Source: Selaginella moellendorffii (lineage: Eukaryota > Streptophyta > Lycopodiopsida > Selaginellales > Selaginellaceae). Taken from it: 64,000 nucleotides of DNA. A model generated the notes under the pieces. That model ran no database searches and was not told the DNA's origin. It saw only the letters and a program-made list of their open reading frames with translations. Of the stretch, positions 47,101 to 59,599 are shown piece after piece. Position numbers and translations under genes: made by a program. The stretch's first letter is position 1; every line of letters starts with the position of its first letter. The DNA lies in contig NW_003314390.1 in the NCBI RefSeq assembly GCF_000143415.4, positions 272,973-336,972 on the forward strand, in the 5' to 3' direction.

Positions 47101-50100
47101 GAGAAAATACTTCCAAGTACCTGTATGAATTCAAAGTAAGTTAAGAGCTACATTGAACAAATCATACCGTCTGGAGAAAGACGTAGGAACTGTCAGAAGA
47201 TTCCAAATGGCATTCAAAACTTCAGAACTCTTTTCAACATTTCCATCCTTTTCAGCTTCGGCCTCTGACTCGATCCAAGGGGAAATTAGCAATTCCAGCA
47301 TACCAGGCTGTGAAATACACAGTTACAATTGAGCACAGAAGCGTTTAACATACCTGCCACGAGATAGCGCTAGTAACAAAGCTTAAAATGGAATCGAAAA
47401 GAGCAGGACTTTCAAACGCAGAACTTTCTGAGAGAATTCTCTCTATAAAATCACGCATATGTCTCTTCTGCAAACACATCTGCATTCAGCCAGTTTCGTA
47501 AAAACAAAGAAATCGTACCGAATCCACACCGGAGATATAGCTCGCAAGGTTCACAGCTTGGGGCTTTGCCTTTTGGCATATCTCACAAAGCTTCCCCAAG
47601 ATACGCGCACTCAAAATTTGCAGCCTCTGAAATTTTTATTAGTATGCATGTTGTTAATAGTGATATTTGTCTTACAGTGCACCGTTGAAATCCAAAGTAT
47701 GACGTGATAATTGTAATAACTGAAGTCGAAGAAGCAGATTTGTGGAAAAGGAACTGGCATAGAGGAGAAACGGCAAATGCATCCTAAAACCAAAGCGGAA
47801 AATGTTTAAAACCTCACGAACAAGAATTACAAACCGTGTGATGTTCAAGTATCGTATTAATGAGACACAGTGCGGCACAAATTGCTTGCAGCAGAGTGTC
47901 AACCTCCTTTACAGGAACGAGACGATATGTATACAGCTCCTGCAGAAAACAGTGAGAACGAGTGAACAATGACATGCTTTAACATACCTCTAGCTTATGC
48001 GCACTAACAGTCAAAATTTGAAACAACAAACTATGAATGACAGTATCGTTTAGAATTTCCTCCAATACGGCGCTTCTGAGCTTATCCTCGTGCCAGAAAG
48101 TTCCTCTCGTTGCCAAATCGAGCATTTGATAAATCTGAAAATTACATCAAACTTGAACGAAAGGGAATAACACGCAATACCTTGGCAGACATGCACCATC
48201 GCTCGTGCCTTTCTTTGAACTTCCAATTGGAATAATTTACGAGAATACTATGCATGGAGTGAATCACGAAGCCAGATAAGGAATCGGTCCGAACTCCTTT
48301 CTCGAGCAGCAAGATTGCAGCATCCAAGACTAGAAATGCAAGCATCAGTACACAACCATACAGAAAGTTCACATTGGAGAAATTACCAGCCAGTGTTAAA
48401 CAGTATCGACCGCTACTCTGTTCCAGCTTTGAAAGCTTGCAATAGAGATACTCTCCAGACACAATACTGCATTGATGCAACATGAGAGGGGCGAATTTTT
48501 TTTGAGAAAGTACCTTTTGTCCGAGGACTGAATTAAACCGGTTTTTTCTACTCCCGCCATAACTTGTCCAGGGAAGCTGCAACATTAATGAAAGTCCTTA
48601 AACGACGTAAAAAATGTAATCATGCCTGTTTGCGAGTTTTTGAAGCAGGCTGACGCTCTCAGCAATTGCTTTCAGCTCTCCAGGACAGCCAGAAACAAGG
48701 TTCTTGATAACAGAGCACACAAGGCTAATGACGTCGATCCTGAAAAGCGCATACAAGTTCATCTTTCCATGTCCAAAGATTGAATACCTTAAGCTCCTGT
48801 CCATCTTGCCATCAGCGCGAGCAGTTGTTGCAGCTACTGACTTGTCAATGCTAACCAAATGCAATGAGATATCCTGCCAAAAAACACAGTTACACCGGAG
48901 ACAAGAAGCAAAGTAACATAAGCGCCACCTTATTTGATGATAACATTTTGTTCAAGAGAGAAACAACAGAGAGTATTCCTTCAACGCTCTCTTGCGGCCA
49001 CTGAGCCAAGCAAGACAGAATAGTTACCAGGGCACTGTGCTCGCACTGCACCAGAAACGGACACTGATTTTTAGAAAGTCGAACACCAGCATCATTACCT
49101 CCCAGCGCACAAGAGCTACTCCATCATTATACCGCTTCAAAACACGTCCAACAGCACCCGCTGGGATATATAGACCCGAGCAATTAGGAATCTGAACGGC
49201 GCTGGAAATATGTATAACAGAACCAAAACTTTCTTCCTCTTGGTTTGGGCGGTATAGACAAATAACGGGTATTGTCTGGCACAAAAAATTGTACCTACAG
49301 AACCGAATCGCTTTTAACAATCCACCACGGAAGAAAATGTGTACTTACACGCACTCCGCAGACCAACGCCCTTCACACAAGCACGACAATAGACGCAATA
49401 GGGGGTCTATTTCCTGTGGAAAATTATCTCGGAGTGAATACAGAAAGCTTCGTATTGGTCCGTCCACGGCAACTTCCTTGTCCCAGAAAGCGGTGCACAA
49501 CCACTCCTGCAAAAAGTCCAATCAAATGAATACACAAATCGAGCTGCGTAAAGTATAGAACCTGTCCGTCATACGTTTCACAAAGAAGCTCAATAAGCTC
49601 GTTTTGAGAAGTTATGTCAGCCTGCATGAACGATCATAACGAAAAACCAGTATGACTGCATTGATATACCTGGCAAAAATCATAAGCAGCTATGCATGCG
49701 GCACTCAGCGTTTTGACAGATCCATTGTATATGAAACCTGCGAAATGGTTGTAAGACAAGGTTCCACAACAATAAGCCCACATACTCACTCACGTCAGAA
49801 TCTTTCAGTTGCTCCGAGCGCATGAATTTCAAAAGAAAGGCATAAGCCCCGTACTTGAAGGCCTGCTGGGCGTAAACGGCGTGTTCTATGTCCTGTAGGA
49901 TGAAAAAGAAAATAAATCGTGCGCATGGGGCATCTAATACTCACCAGAACCATAGCCTGATCGGGAAGTGACGATACCAAACAGATAAAAGTTGCCCATG
50001 CGAGCAAAAGGGGTGCATACTCGGTAGTCACGGTGAGGTCAAGGCCAGATAAAACAACATCCAGTTCTTGTAACTCGTCAGCTGAAAAGCCATGCCCTCC

Positions 50101-51299
50101 TTGGCTGAAGTATTTGAAGCGTAAATTGGAGGAAAAAAAGAGGTACGACAGGTTTTACCTGAATGATATTTCTCCATGCACCAAAGTGAGAACTAATCGT
50201 AGATCCAGCACCTCTATAAGGATCAATAAAGCTTGACTTCTTACGTGGGCAAGTGTCTTTTCTGCCTCCGATGTAACTGCTAGCCTCTCGCTGTACCGTG
50301 CTTCGAATACGAACTGCAGAATCAGCAAAGAAACCATCATTCCATTTGGCAATCAGTGCTACGTACCTGAAAAGAAACAAACAGATCTTTCCATGTCTGG
50401 ACGCTGCAGCGGGAGTCCGAAAAGGTCATAAATAATATGTCCATAAGCAAAGACTCTTCTGAAACTATTTCATCGGCCCACGCGTCCGAAAATTTGGAAT
50501 CCTGCAACAAACGAAGCATCAGAGAGATGGGAATGATCCAAAGTACGAACCCATTGCTCAGGCCGTGTAGAAGTGACTACGTGGTTCAGGTTTTCAAGCG
50601 CCCGTTTGCCCAGATCCTTGTCAATGAGATCCTGGACCTTCCTAGACATGCATTGCATTGTGAGAAGAAGGCGGGTGCATTTGAGTAAGCATTGTCTTTC
50701 CAGAAAGTAAGTTATGGCAACCTGGAAAACTTGCGCATTAATACTTGAATGGATCGGAAGGAGAAAACTTACGCTTTGTGGCAGTAATGGATCGTCGCAA
50801 GGCACCGACGGGTTATTTTCCATATGCCTCGAGAGAAGAATATAGCTTTGAATCTCATCCAGGTCCTACAAAGAGCAACACAAAGAATTCTTCTCGAGAT
50901 CAAGTACTGCTGTGCAGGCCTACCAGATGCTTGCTGATCCCAAGAGCTGTGCCCTGTAGCTCAGGCTTGACATCCAAAGAATGCGAACCGACAGTGATCT
51001 TGGATCCCTTCAAGGCTTGGTTGGAGGCGGCATTTGGACGTTTGAAAGCGAGAAGCATGTCGATCAGCCAGTTTTGGTGCTCCAGCAGCCTCTCCTCCTG
51101 CAAACAATCGGTGGCAAAGATGCTACATTCTCTCTTGAAGACACACCAATGGATGGATACCAACCAGTTCGATGCGCTTGCGCTGACGGGGTTGAGTGGC
51201 ATCGCCATCGTCCTGGGCGTCCTCCGCGGCGGCGAAATCCTCGAGATCCTCGAACAGATCCCTGTGAGACTCCCACCACAGCGCCGCGGGCGTCGCCAT
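44111..51299 (-). CDS. NUP188: Nucleoporin NUP188 (inner-ring scaffold)
   Basis: This is a large alpha-solenoid scaffold of the nuclear pore inner ring. The start at 51299 gives MATPAALWWESHRDLFEDLED. Exons then read WLIDMLLAFKRPN, GSHSLDVKPEL, DEIQSYILLSRHM, FLERQCLLKCTRLLL, LLILIEVLDLR and LLLAWATFICLVSSLPD, which match the plant NUP188 series I know. Many introns of about 45-60 nt cut the gene; not all were placed. Three introns near the 3' end are open in frame or nearly so: about 45961-46023, about 44475-44522 and 44266-44191. With the last one spliced, translation ends at a TAA at 44111 with SLAGVREIASTVYPGL. Unspliced reading would run to a TGA at 44058, which I regard as less likely. 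The ALG13 stop lies 43 bp upstream of the start codon. Confidence 0.85.
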
Positions 51300-51342
51300 C
51301 GCCAAAACCCTAGCTAGACCCCTTAGGTAGAAATTTTGGTTT

Positions 51343-51920
51343 TCATCCAAGAAATTTGTCCAATGCCGCCACCAGGGCCGCGGGCGAGGAGCGAGGATAT
51401 GGTAGCAGGGTGCCGAGCTCCATCGCCTTGACGGCGGCCACCAGCGTGGACGGCTTTGCACAGATCAAGAATCGATTGCGCGCCAGCTCCTCGGCGAGCT
51501 CGCACTGATGATTGTCCATGAGATCCTCGTTGATCACTACCACCAGAGGCTTGCCCGCGCGTAGCGTCTCGAAGATACTCCCGGACCCTGGCATTCAATC
51601 ACATTCTTTTGAGTCGATTGATCGATCGATCGATCCATGGATCACTCACCCGCGTGACTGATGACCAGATCGGCGCTGCTCAGCTGCTCGCCCAGATTGG
51701 GAGCAAATGTGAAGTAGTCCACTCGGAGACGATGGTGATCGTCGTCGCGCTCGCGCGTCGTGATTTGTGGGAGGTACGTTCCGCGGCCAATTTGGAGGCG
51801 CAGTGACGAGTAGCCTCGCGAGAGTAGCACGTCTTGGAATTCGTTGCTGTCGACGATACGAATCAAGGCATCAAAGCTGGTGGTGCCAACCGTGACGAAC
51901 ACCCGACCAGAAGGCTCCAT
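51343..51920 (-). CDS. ALG13: ALG13-type UDP-GlcNAc transferase catalytic subunit
   Basis: With ALG14 it adds the second GlcNAc to dolichol-PP-GlcNAc on the cytosolic ER face, an early step of N-glycosylation. Two exons (51920-51650, 51587-51343) give 171 aa, the usual size for plant ALG13. The N-terminus FVTVGTTSFDALI and the donor-binding segment DLVISHAGSGSIFETL (read across the intron) followed by PLVVVINEDLMDNHQ are typical GT28 C-domain features. The gene sits in the same orientation as NUP188, with 43 bp between its stop and the NUP188 start. An (ATCG)n run lies in its intron (about 51615-51636). Confidence 0.92.
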
Positions 51921-52038
51921 AGCCAAAAACCCTATTACGTTCTATGTTACAAAGAAGAAAACCTTTACAAGAACTTTAGTAGTCTAGACTCACTCAAAAT
52001 GGCTTGAGATCCAAACCGGCATCGCGTTAGCTCCTTTC

Positions 52039-53679
52039 TCACTGCTCGGAACTTGGATTAGTGGACGCTCTCCCTCGTTTCGTCGAGAAACTTGGCCGCC
52101 ACAGTGGCCTCTCCCGCTTCGTGAGGCTTGTAGCAGCAAAGATGGACAGTCCCACCAGCAGCGCTCCTCCAAACACGTTTCGCAACATGTTTGGCCTCTG
52201 CCTCGTCTCCACCTTCTGCTCCTCCTCCTCCGCAACATTGCTTCCAAAGTCTTTGGAGCAGCGTACCTCTGCTGCGTCGCAGGAGCTGGAGAGGCTGGAA
52301 GATAATCCTTGAAACTTGTCTACCAGGCCCTTGGAGCACACAATGCAGTCGGAGCAATCCTCCCCCTTGTCCACGGCCGACGCCGGCGGCCTTCTCAAGA
52401 GCGTGCTACTGTCCACTGGTATATCTGCACGGATCATAGCTCAGCTCCGTTAGAAGGCCAGTGTTAGATTTTTGCCAGACCTTTCTCGTCTTCCGTCTTG
52501 CAAGTAGCCACGAAGTTCTTCAGCTTGGAATCCAGCTTGAAGAGCACCGTCTCTAGTTCTTCCAGTAAGTTCATCTGCATTTAAAGATTAAGATGTTCAC
52601 TCAGCCGGGTTCTAATCTAACATTCGAAACAGTCTGTTTACCTCTGGAGAAAGCTCGGCTCCATCCTGCTGCCATAAAAACAATGTAGAAATGAGATCAC
52701 GTCTCTCCCAGCAAATTTACATGGAACATACATACCTGACTTCTACGGAGCTGCTGATTGCTGCAGCCGCCTCCCTCGGTGAAGCTTGCGTCCAAGATGT
52801 CGCTCGGAAGACTTGAATAAGAAAAACGTATTAGGTACAGCAAAAGTTGCATCCACCGGGTCGCGGGCTTACCTTTGCTTGTGATGTATTATAGTGTCGA
52901 GATCCGGAATGAACAGGTTCTCTGGATTACCAAGGCAAGTACATTCCAGCGTCATCTGTTGCATTACACCAAGCATTCTTATTTTATTCTCACGTCGAAT
53001 GCACAAGAGAAATATATTCCAAGGAAGAGAGCTCTACCTTCAGTTTGGGTACATAGCCTTCACGCGGACTGGACGCACAGAGAGGATATTTGATGTACAC
53101 CTCCGAATCCATGTCGTCGAGAAACTAGGAGGTACACGTTATTAACAAAGAAATGACCAAGGTTGGGCACACTTACCTCTTTTAAGTCGAGAGCAATATG
53201 ACCCGCCAAACCAGAACTGTAAGCCTGTTATAGAAACAAAACCACGAGAGTTGGACCCGTTCATCATTCCATGAAAAAATCGAGGATGGAGGGCGAGCAA
53301 TCATCTACCTGATCTGCGATTCCAAGGAGGAAAGGAGAAACAAAATATAAACCTTTAGTCGAGAGAAAGAACAAATCAAATCGCTCATACCTATGTAAAT
53401 GTGGAGCTTGCCGAGATCGTCTTCCTTGGCGCAGAAGAGGCGGCAGCTAATCCTCTGGTCGATGAGGCACTCGTCTTGCACGATGTCGAATTCGCCCAGC
53501 TCCTTCTGCTTGGACCCATGCAGGACTGTGATCTTTAAGCTTCTCTTGGCCGGAATCCGGAAGCTAGAGCTGGTGCTGAAGGAGAGGCGCATAGGCGACG
53601 GGATGCGCGTCACTCGCAAGATTGTGATGGTGAAAACGTAGACGCGGGGGCCCTGGATTGAAGAATTCCTATTCGCCAT
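52039..53679 (-). CDS. NT-C2-like protein with C-terminal membrane anchor
   Basis: Placed exons include 53679-53391, a 5-nt microexon 53313-53309, 53224-53177 and 53124-53038. Later exons follow (MTLECTCLGNPENLFIPDL; MNLLEELETVLFKLDSKLKNF; and a last exon to 52039). The first ~100 residues resemble an N-terminal C2 (EEIG1/EHBP1-type) fold: VYVFTITILRV, KRSLKITVLHGSKQKELGEFDI, and ISCRLFCAKEDDLGKLHIYI. These domains often bind membranes or organelle proteins. The middle has a predicted coiled coil. A short hydrophobic segment near the C-terminus (VFGGALLVGLSIFAATSL) could anchor the protein, leaving a basic Ser/Arg tail. No exact family name is claimed, and the later exon borders are approximate. 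Confidence 0.65.
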
Positions 53680-53699
53680 GGCTGCTGCGGCGCTTCCTC

Positions 53700-54250
53700 T
53701 CGCCGATCGCGCATCAAGACGACGAGCTTCTTGCTCGCCTGGCGCCCCAAAGAATCAATCGATCATACCTAGCTAGCGCGCGCTGTTGGAAAAGAGAGAG
53801 AGAGTATGAAACCCTGGATCAAACAAGACGACGATGAATGGACGCGCAGCGCAGCGGAGGGCAAGTAAAAATGCGGCGGCGGAAACCCCTTTGGTAGTTT
53901 TTATGTATAGTAAAAACTCGACATTCTCCTCCAAACGGGTAGCTAGCTCGCCAATATTTACCACCACGGGACAACGGCTGCTTTTTCTTTTTTACCATCG
54001 GCAGTCCCAGTGACCGTTAGAATGTGACAGAATATTCTGATCATGACGGTGCCCGGATATTCCATCTATTCAACTCGTTGACGGATGGCCAGTCAACCCA
54101 ATTCCGTTTACTACGAAAAGAGCATGGGCTTTGATAGAAATGAAATAGTATAATTGCATGAAGGAGCGGACACACTTGGCACCGGCAATGCATGCTGGAT
54201 CATATATAATCAATCAATCAAACCTATGCTCAAAGCAACCGAAAGTTCTC
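53700..54250. other. Intergenic
   Basis: It holds the upstream side of the NT-C2 gene and of the charged secreted peptide gene. A short purine run (AGAGAGAGAG) lies at about 53793. No gene is seen. Confidence 0.4.
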
Positions 54251-54258
54251 GCCTCACA

Positions 54259-54690
54259 ATGAAGGCTGCTCTAGTGTTTCTTGTGCTTGTGTTCACCACG
54301 TTCGAGGTCACTTTGTCTTCTTCAAGTAGGGATCTCTTGTCCGTCGGTGGAGTTCATGAACAGCAGGATTCACCAGCCGCTCTATCTTTCGGGGATGATG
54401 GTGACGATTTTCACCAAGGCATGGACAGGAAGAGGAGCCACAATGGCAACAACATCAACATCAACATCAATTTCAAGTGTAAGGATGATCATGTAGATTC
54501 AAAGGACGATAACAAGGCTAAGGATGACACAAGAGAGAAGAAACACAAGGAAGTCAAGGATGACAAGAGGGAGGAGAAGAAAAAAGAGGATATGGATGAC
54601 AAGAGCAAGGAGAAGGACGAGAAAGACAAGGATATGGATGGCAAGGACAAGAGCAAGGACAAAGACGACGAGGAGAGAGTGTTTCCCTAG
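54259..54690 (+). CDS. Small secreted Lys/Asp-rich protein, family unknown
   Basis: A single exon of 143 aa from the ATG at 54259. Residues 1-22 form a strong signal peptide (ALVFLVLVFTTFEVTLSSS). The mature part has an N-rich stretch (NGNNINININF) and then a long repeat-like tail of alternating Lys and Asp/Glu blocks (KDDTREKKHKE; DMDDKSKEKDEKDKDMD), ending RVFP. It has no cysteine pattern beyond one Cys before the tail. It may be extracellular and ion- or surface-binding. I do not recognise a family, and it may be lineage-specific. Confidence 0.65.
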   Translation: MKAALVFLVLVFTTFEVTLSSSSRDLLSVGGVHEQQDSPAALSFGDDGDDFHQGMDRKRSHNGNNINININFKCKDDHVDSKDDNKAKDDTREKKHKEVKDDKREEKKKEDMDDKSKEKDEKDKDMDGKDKSKDKDDEERVFP

Positions 54691-54782
54691 AAAATGGAAT
54701 CTAAAAGAGCACAAACTATGAAGAAATAAATCCATGATCTTCGGATTGTTTGCTTGAAACCCTAAATTTTAGGGCAACTGGT

Positions 54783-56360
54783 ATGGATGAAGAGTTTGTC
54801 CCCGAGGCCGTGGCGCTGGATTGCGGGAATGAGAATGTGGAGGCGGTCGGGATCACAATCATCACTGGCTACCTCGGTGCCGGCAAATCTACGGTAGCAT
54901 TCTTGCGCGAGCAAGCAATGGATTTTCACAGTGAGTTTGATCGCAGCTGGTGAATTTCATACTCCATGCCCAGCACGGCAAGCGAATAGCCGTCATTCTC
55001 AATGAATTTGGCGACGAGCTCGGTGTGGAGAGGGCGATGATCAATGAAGGTGAATCCGGTGCGCTTGTCGAGGAATGGATCGAGCTCCCCAATGGCTGTG
55101 TTTGTTGCAATGTCAAGCACAGCTTTGTTCAGGCACTAGAGCAGCTCACCCAGCGCCGTGACAGGTGAATTTCTTCCCCGAAGTTTTCACTTTTTTTCAT
55201 GGCTTTTCTTACAGGTGTGAGCATGTCTTGCTCGAGACAACCGGGCTTGCCAATCCGGGTCCAGTGGCATCCACTCTTTGGATCGATGATCAGCTTGAAT
55301 CGTCGGTGAGACTGGACGCCATAGTCACGGTAAAGTTGATTGCATTCTAGATAGATTGATCCTTTGACATTATAAATCAGGTGGTTGATGCCAGGAACTT
55401 GCAGCATCAGCTGGATGATAGGGAGGACGCTGAAGCATTCTTGCAACTAGCGCATGCAGTATGAAACCTTTCTCTATCACTAGCGAAAACATGCTGAGAT
55501 TTTTTACTTTTTTATTTTTCTGCTTCTTTTCTGTAGGACGTGATCATTCTCAACAAAGTCGATCTGGTTGACGAGTGCACGCTAACGGATGTGAAACAAC
55601 GAGTTGCTGGGATCAACTCTATTGCGACTGTCTTGGAGGCTGTACGCTGCGAGGTTGATTTAGATGTAGTTCTCAATCGGAGAGCTTATGCTACCAGGGT
55701 AATGGTCTTTGTTTTCGTTTTTTCCTTCTTTGTCTTCTCCTTCGAGCCTATACTATCTTCTTCCTGTGGTGTTTAGGACTCGATTAACCTCCGGGAACTT
55801 GAGAGGAAGCACGACGCAAACTTGCATGGCCAAACGGTCACAACAACCAGCATCGAAGACGACAGGCCCGTGATTTTGAAAAAGGTTAGGACGAGGACGT
55901 TGTGCTTTACTCCGAGCTAAACTTTGCCTTGTAGGTGGATGATTGGCTGGGAGATATTCTTTGGGAAAAGAAAATGGAAATTTATCGAATGAAGGCCATA
56001 CTTCATGTTCATGGTGCGCAGGAAATGCATTTGCTACAGGTAGAATTTGGTGTTTAATTCGATTCTTTCGCATCATAGTTCTGTTGCAGGCTGTCCGTGA
56101 ACTATACGAGATTCTTCCCGGGAGGCTGTGGCGGCCAGCCGAGAAGCGCCAGAGCAAGATAGTTATCATTGGTAACCATTTTTACAGTTTTTACAGTTCT
56201 AAGTTATCAATTGTGTTCATATACACCAGGTCGCAACCTCGACAAAGCATATCTTCAAAGCTCTCTCTCAGCGTGTTGTTTCTCTGGCGGTTTGGCAGAC
56301 GAAAAAGTGTGCTCTCAAAGTATTACCTGTAAGAAATGGTCTGATTTTATTTTCATTTAG
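54783..56360 (+). CDS. CobW/P47K-type metallochaperone GTPase (ZNG1-like)
   Basis: This is a GTPase of the COG0523 family; ZNG1 hands zinc to methionine aminopeptidase. Nine exons (54783-54893, 54947-55164, 55215-55329, 55381-55458, 55537-55698, 55777-55884, 55935-56039, 56090-56171, 56230-56360) give 369 aa. It has a Walker A GYLGAGKST, a metal-binding CxCC loop (GCVCCN), a LLETTGLANPGP switch, and a guanine motif NKVDLVDE. The C-domain (LHVHGAQEMHLLQAVRELYEI) is of CobW_C type. It has the ExxxxxFGxxLGxE-like NEFGDELGVE of the ZNG1 group. The exact C-terminus is uncertain; the simplest reading ends in SDFIFI at a TAG. It converges on the DUF674 gene with a 49-bp gap. Confidence 0.88.
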
Positions 56361-56409
56361 CTTGTGCGCTGACACAGGATTTTGCTATTGACAGGCAATC
56401 TTGGCTCTT

Positions 56410-57211
56410 CTACGGGTATCTCACTCTCTGTGGAGCGAACTTTGGAAGACGAGCTTGGAACACGTCGTTGAGGACTGTCAGTGATCCTAAGCTTGTTTTG
56501 AGGAGCTGGAGAACCTGGCAGCGAAAAGATTCGTGAGTAAAACGGTAGCAACAGGTAGAAAACAATGCAAACCTCAACGGGTCCAAGTTGAAGCTCAATT
56601 GTTTCGAGATCCGACACGGCCTCCACTTTATACATGCTCATCAGAGCCACGCTCTTGGCCACTGACACTGGGAAGATTTGGAGGTCGTCAGTGATCATGA
56701 AAGTTACATTCTCCTTGACAAAGCCCTGAGAGGAGGAAGAAGGAGGTTTGGCTGGTCTGGTGGCGGCTGCTGGGCTCGCAAGCACTTGCACAGGGACATT
56801 CATGACAAAGCCACAGGTGGTGCATCTCTGCGTGTTGTCATCCATGGCAATCGCTGGACAGAGTCTTCCCGACGAGCAACGGTAGAAGCTGTGATCACTG
56901 GGCTTGAAAGAGGCAGCGGCACCACCAGAGCTGGCCAAGGCGTTCTCGATTCCCAGGAGCTTGTCCATGAATCCTTCGGGAGCTTGAGGATCAACCAGGA
57001 GCTTCTTGTCGACGTGCATGACGGCGTCGTCCATCTGCTGGACGCTGGTGAAGATCCTGGCAACGCCCACCTGTGCTTCGCCGTGCACGAGCTTCATGGA
57101 CGAGCCGACTGGTAGCAGCAGAAAAGAGAAGAGGACGTCCACGCATTCCTTGCTCGCTTCCAGGTACAAGATTCTCCTGTCCGACTTCTTGCAAACCAGC
57201 GTCACCTTCAT
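56410..57211 (-). CDS. DUF674 family protein
   Basis: Two exons (57211-56573, 56514-56410) give 247 aa. This plant-expanded family has no known biochemical role. Recognisable parts are the N-terminal KSDRRILYLEASKECVDVLFSFLLLPVGS, a Cys cluster (FYRCSSGRLCP; RCTTCGFVMN) that could form a zinc site, and the C-terminal repeat SVAKSVALMSMYKVEAVSDLETIELQLG followed by VLQLLKTSLGSLTVLNDVF. DUF674 proteins often have two such repeats, and this one carries a single unit. Confidence 0.85.
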
Positions 57212-57681
57212 CTTCGATATTGTGTATGATCAGGGAAGACTGATTTTGTGTGTGATCAGGGAAGATCATCCAGCGCGTTTTAAAGCTCGGCATTTGCTTT
57301 TGGAATTGGAGTCAAGCTCAAACAAAGAGCAGCCAAAAGGCTGGAATATGCTATGCTTTCCTTTGTAACGAATTCGTGCAAGAATTTATCCTCAATCCAA
57401 GCCAATGATCTCTTTCTCCTACGTTCTAGCAAGCGAGTCAAACAGTTATAATGACTAGGTAAATACTATACATACTTACTAGGTAGAAGTTTATCCCTCC
57501 CAGGTCAGGCAGGCGAGGTGGGCGTGGCTTTGTTTGGCGATGGCGCAAGCGCGGCGCTTACCGCCCCGCGCCCGCTTCTAGCTCGGGAATACTTCCAGGT
57601 TTGAGCGCCGATCGATCGATCGATCCCATCCATCGGTAGGGTTTTGGAGAGCTTGGAATCTTCCACTGCCGGCCGCGAGCG

Positions 57682-59570
57682 ATGCAGATGCTCAAAAAGC
57701 TCCAGCAGCTGGATGCGTATCCCAAGATCAATGAGGACTTCCACAGCCGCACGCTGTCCGGGGGAGTCATCACTGTTGTCTCCTCCATTTTCATGGCGAT
57801 CCTCTTCATCACGGAGCTTAGTACGTGGTCTTTTGTATCAATTGCTCGTTCTATGGATCACGTTTGGCTTTGGCTTTGTAGAATTGTTTCTTCTTCCGGG
57901 TACCACGAGCGAGCTCTTGGTCGATACATCTCGAGGAGAGACCTTGCAAATCAATGTAAGAAAGGAAATTTCTCCGCAAGGGAAAATAAAATCCCACTGT
58001 TTTCCAATCACGCTGACGGGTGATTCTATGACAGTTTGATATCACCTTTCCGGCTCTAGCGTGCTCGGTTATTAGTCTGGATGCGATGGATGTTAGTGGA
58101 GAACAACACTTGGACGTGGTATGTTATCAGTCAAGAGCCTTTTTTTTTTTTTTTCCTTTTTCCACTAAAACCAATCCTTGTTCTTGCTTGCAGAAACATA
58201 ACATATTTAAGAAGAGATTAGATCCCTCGGGAAAGGTCGTTCAGCCTCCAGTCCAGGAAGATATCGGTGGTCCAAAGGTAAATGATTTCCTTCAGTTTTC
58301 TCGACTTTAACATTCGATTGTTGCTAGATTGATAAACCACTCCAAAAACATGGTGGAAGGCTAGAGCATAACGAAACGTACTGTGGTTCCTGTTTTGGTG
58401 CCGAGCAAGTAAGCTAAGGTATCGCCATATCGTATGGCTACTAACTCGTCCTGCTTTCATCAGTCAGATGATGAGTGCTGTAATAGCTGCGAAGAGGTCC
58501 GGGAAGCGTACCGAAAACGAGGTTGGGCAATACACAATGCCGATTTGATTGACCAGGTGCACTAAGTGAACTAAGGAGTTTGCAGTTTTCGTTTTTCCTT
58601 GTCTGGCCTTGTGTCTGAGATCTAACAAAAGCAACGCAGTGTAAACGCGAGGGGTGGCTTACAAAGATCAAGGAAGAAGAAGGGGAGGGATGCAATATCT
58701 ATGGGTCCTTGGAGGTGAACAAGGTTGCCGGGAACTTTCATTTTGCTCCTGGCAAGAGCTTTTCACAACAACATGTGCACGTCCATGACGTTCAGTCCCT
58801 TCACAAGGAGAAATTCAATGTAAGCTATGGTGCTGTTGCGTTTTTCATGCAGCGTTCTTTCTTCTTGCAGGTCAGCCATTACATCAACGAGCTTAGCTTT
58901 GGCGCTCGGTTTCCAGGAGTTGTGAACCCTCTTGACAAGTAAGCGGGTCGTGTGACGAGTAAGACTTTTTTTAATCTTCGAATGAGTTGCAGAGAGAAGC
59001 GCATTCAAAAGTTTCCATCCGCTATGTACCAATATTTCATCAAGGTATAGCTCTTTGTCATTTTTGTTTCCCTCGTTGCAACTCTGTTTTACCAGGTGGT
59101 TCCGACTGCGTACACGGATATGACCGGGCACAAGATTGTCACAAACCAGGTCATAGTTTCTTCTTTGTCCTTTCGAGATGCGAAGGTATTAACAGCGATT
59201 TGCTTCAGTTCTCAGTAACAGATCATTTCAAGGCAGTAGAAGGTTTAAATGGTCGTTCGTTGCCTGGAGTTTTCTTCTTTTACGAGCTCTCGCCTATCAA
59301 GGTTCGTCAAAGATCTGTGGTCATTCTTCGTAACTTGATATGTACCCGCAGGTTTTGTTTACTGAGAGAAAGACATCCTTCCTTCACTTTCTAACAAACG
59401 TCTGTGCCATCATTGGAGGTAAGTCAACCCCTCGTTGCTGCATTCCAAAATCTAATTGAGTGTGGCTACGGATGACAGGGGTTTTCACTGTCTCTGGCAT
59501 CATCGACTCGTTCATCTACCATGGACATCGGGCAATAAAGAAAAAGATGGAGATTGGCAAATATATATGA
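57682..59570 (+). CDS. ERV46/ERGIC3-like ER-Golgi vesicle cargo receptor
   Basis: Thirteen exons (57682-57820, 57882-57955, 58035-58118, 58194-58277, 58328-58408, 58464-58556, 58640-58819, 58871-58938, 58993-59044, 59096-59149, 59209-59301, 59352-59418, 59479-59570) give 386 aa, the expected family size. The N-terminal part (LDAYPKINEDF, TLSGGVITVVSSIFMAILFITEL) holds the first membrane segment. The lumenal domain has ETYCGSCFGAE and CCNSCEEVREAYRKRGW (conserved Cys pairs). The C-terminal membrane segment runs FLTNVCAIIGGVFTVSGIIDSFIYHG. The cytosolic end is basic (AIKKKMEIGKYI). ERV41/46 complexes cycle between ER and Golgi. An AGGGTTTT lies upstream. Confidence 0.93.
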
Positions 59571-59599
59571 GAAAAACATTGCATAGCTTTTCCATTCAA

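Noticed and set aside
58140..58154. T-run as a terminator
   Set aside because: It lies inside an ERV46-like intron and serves as a polypyrimidine tract before the acceptor.
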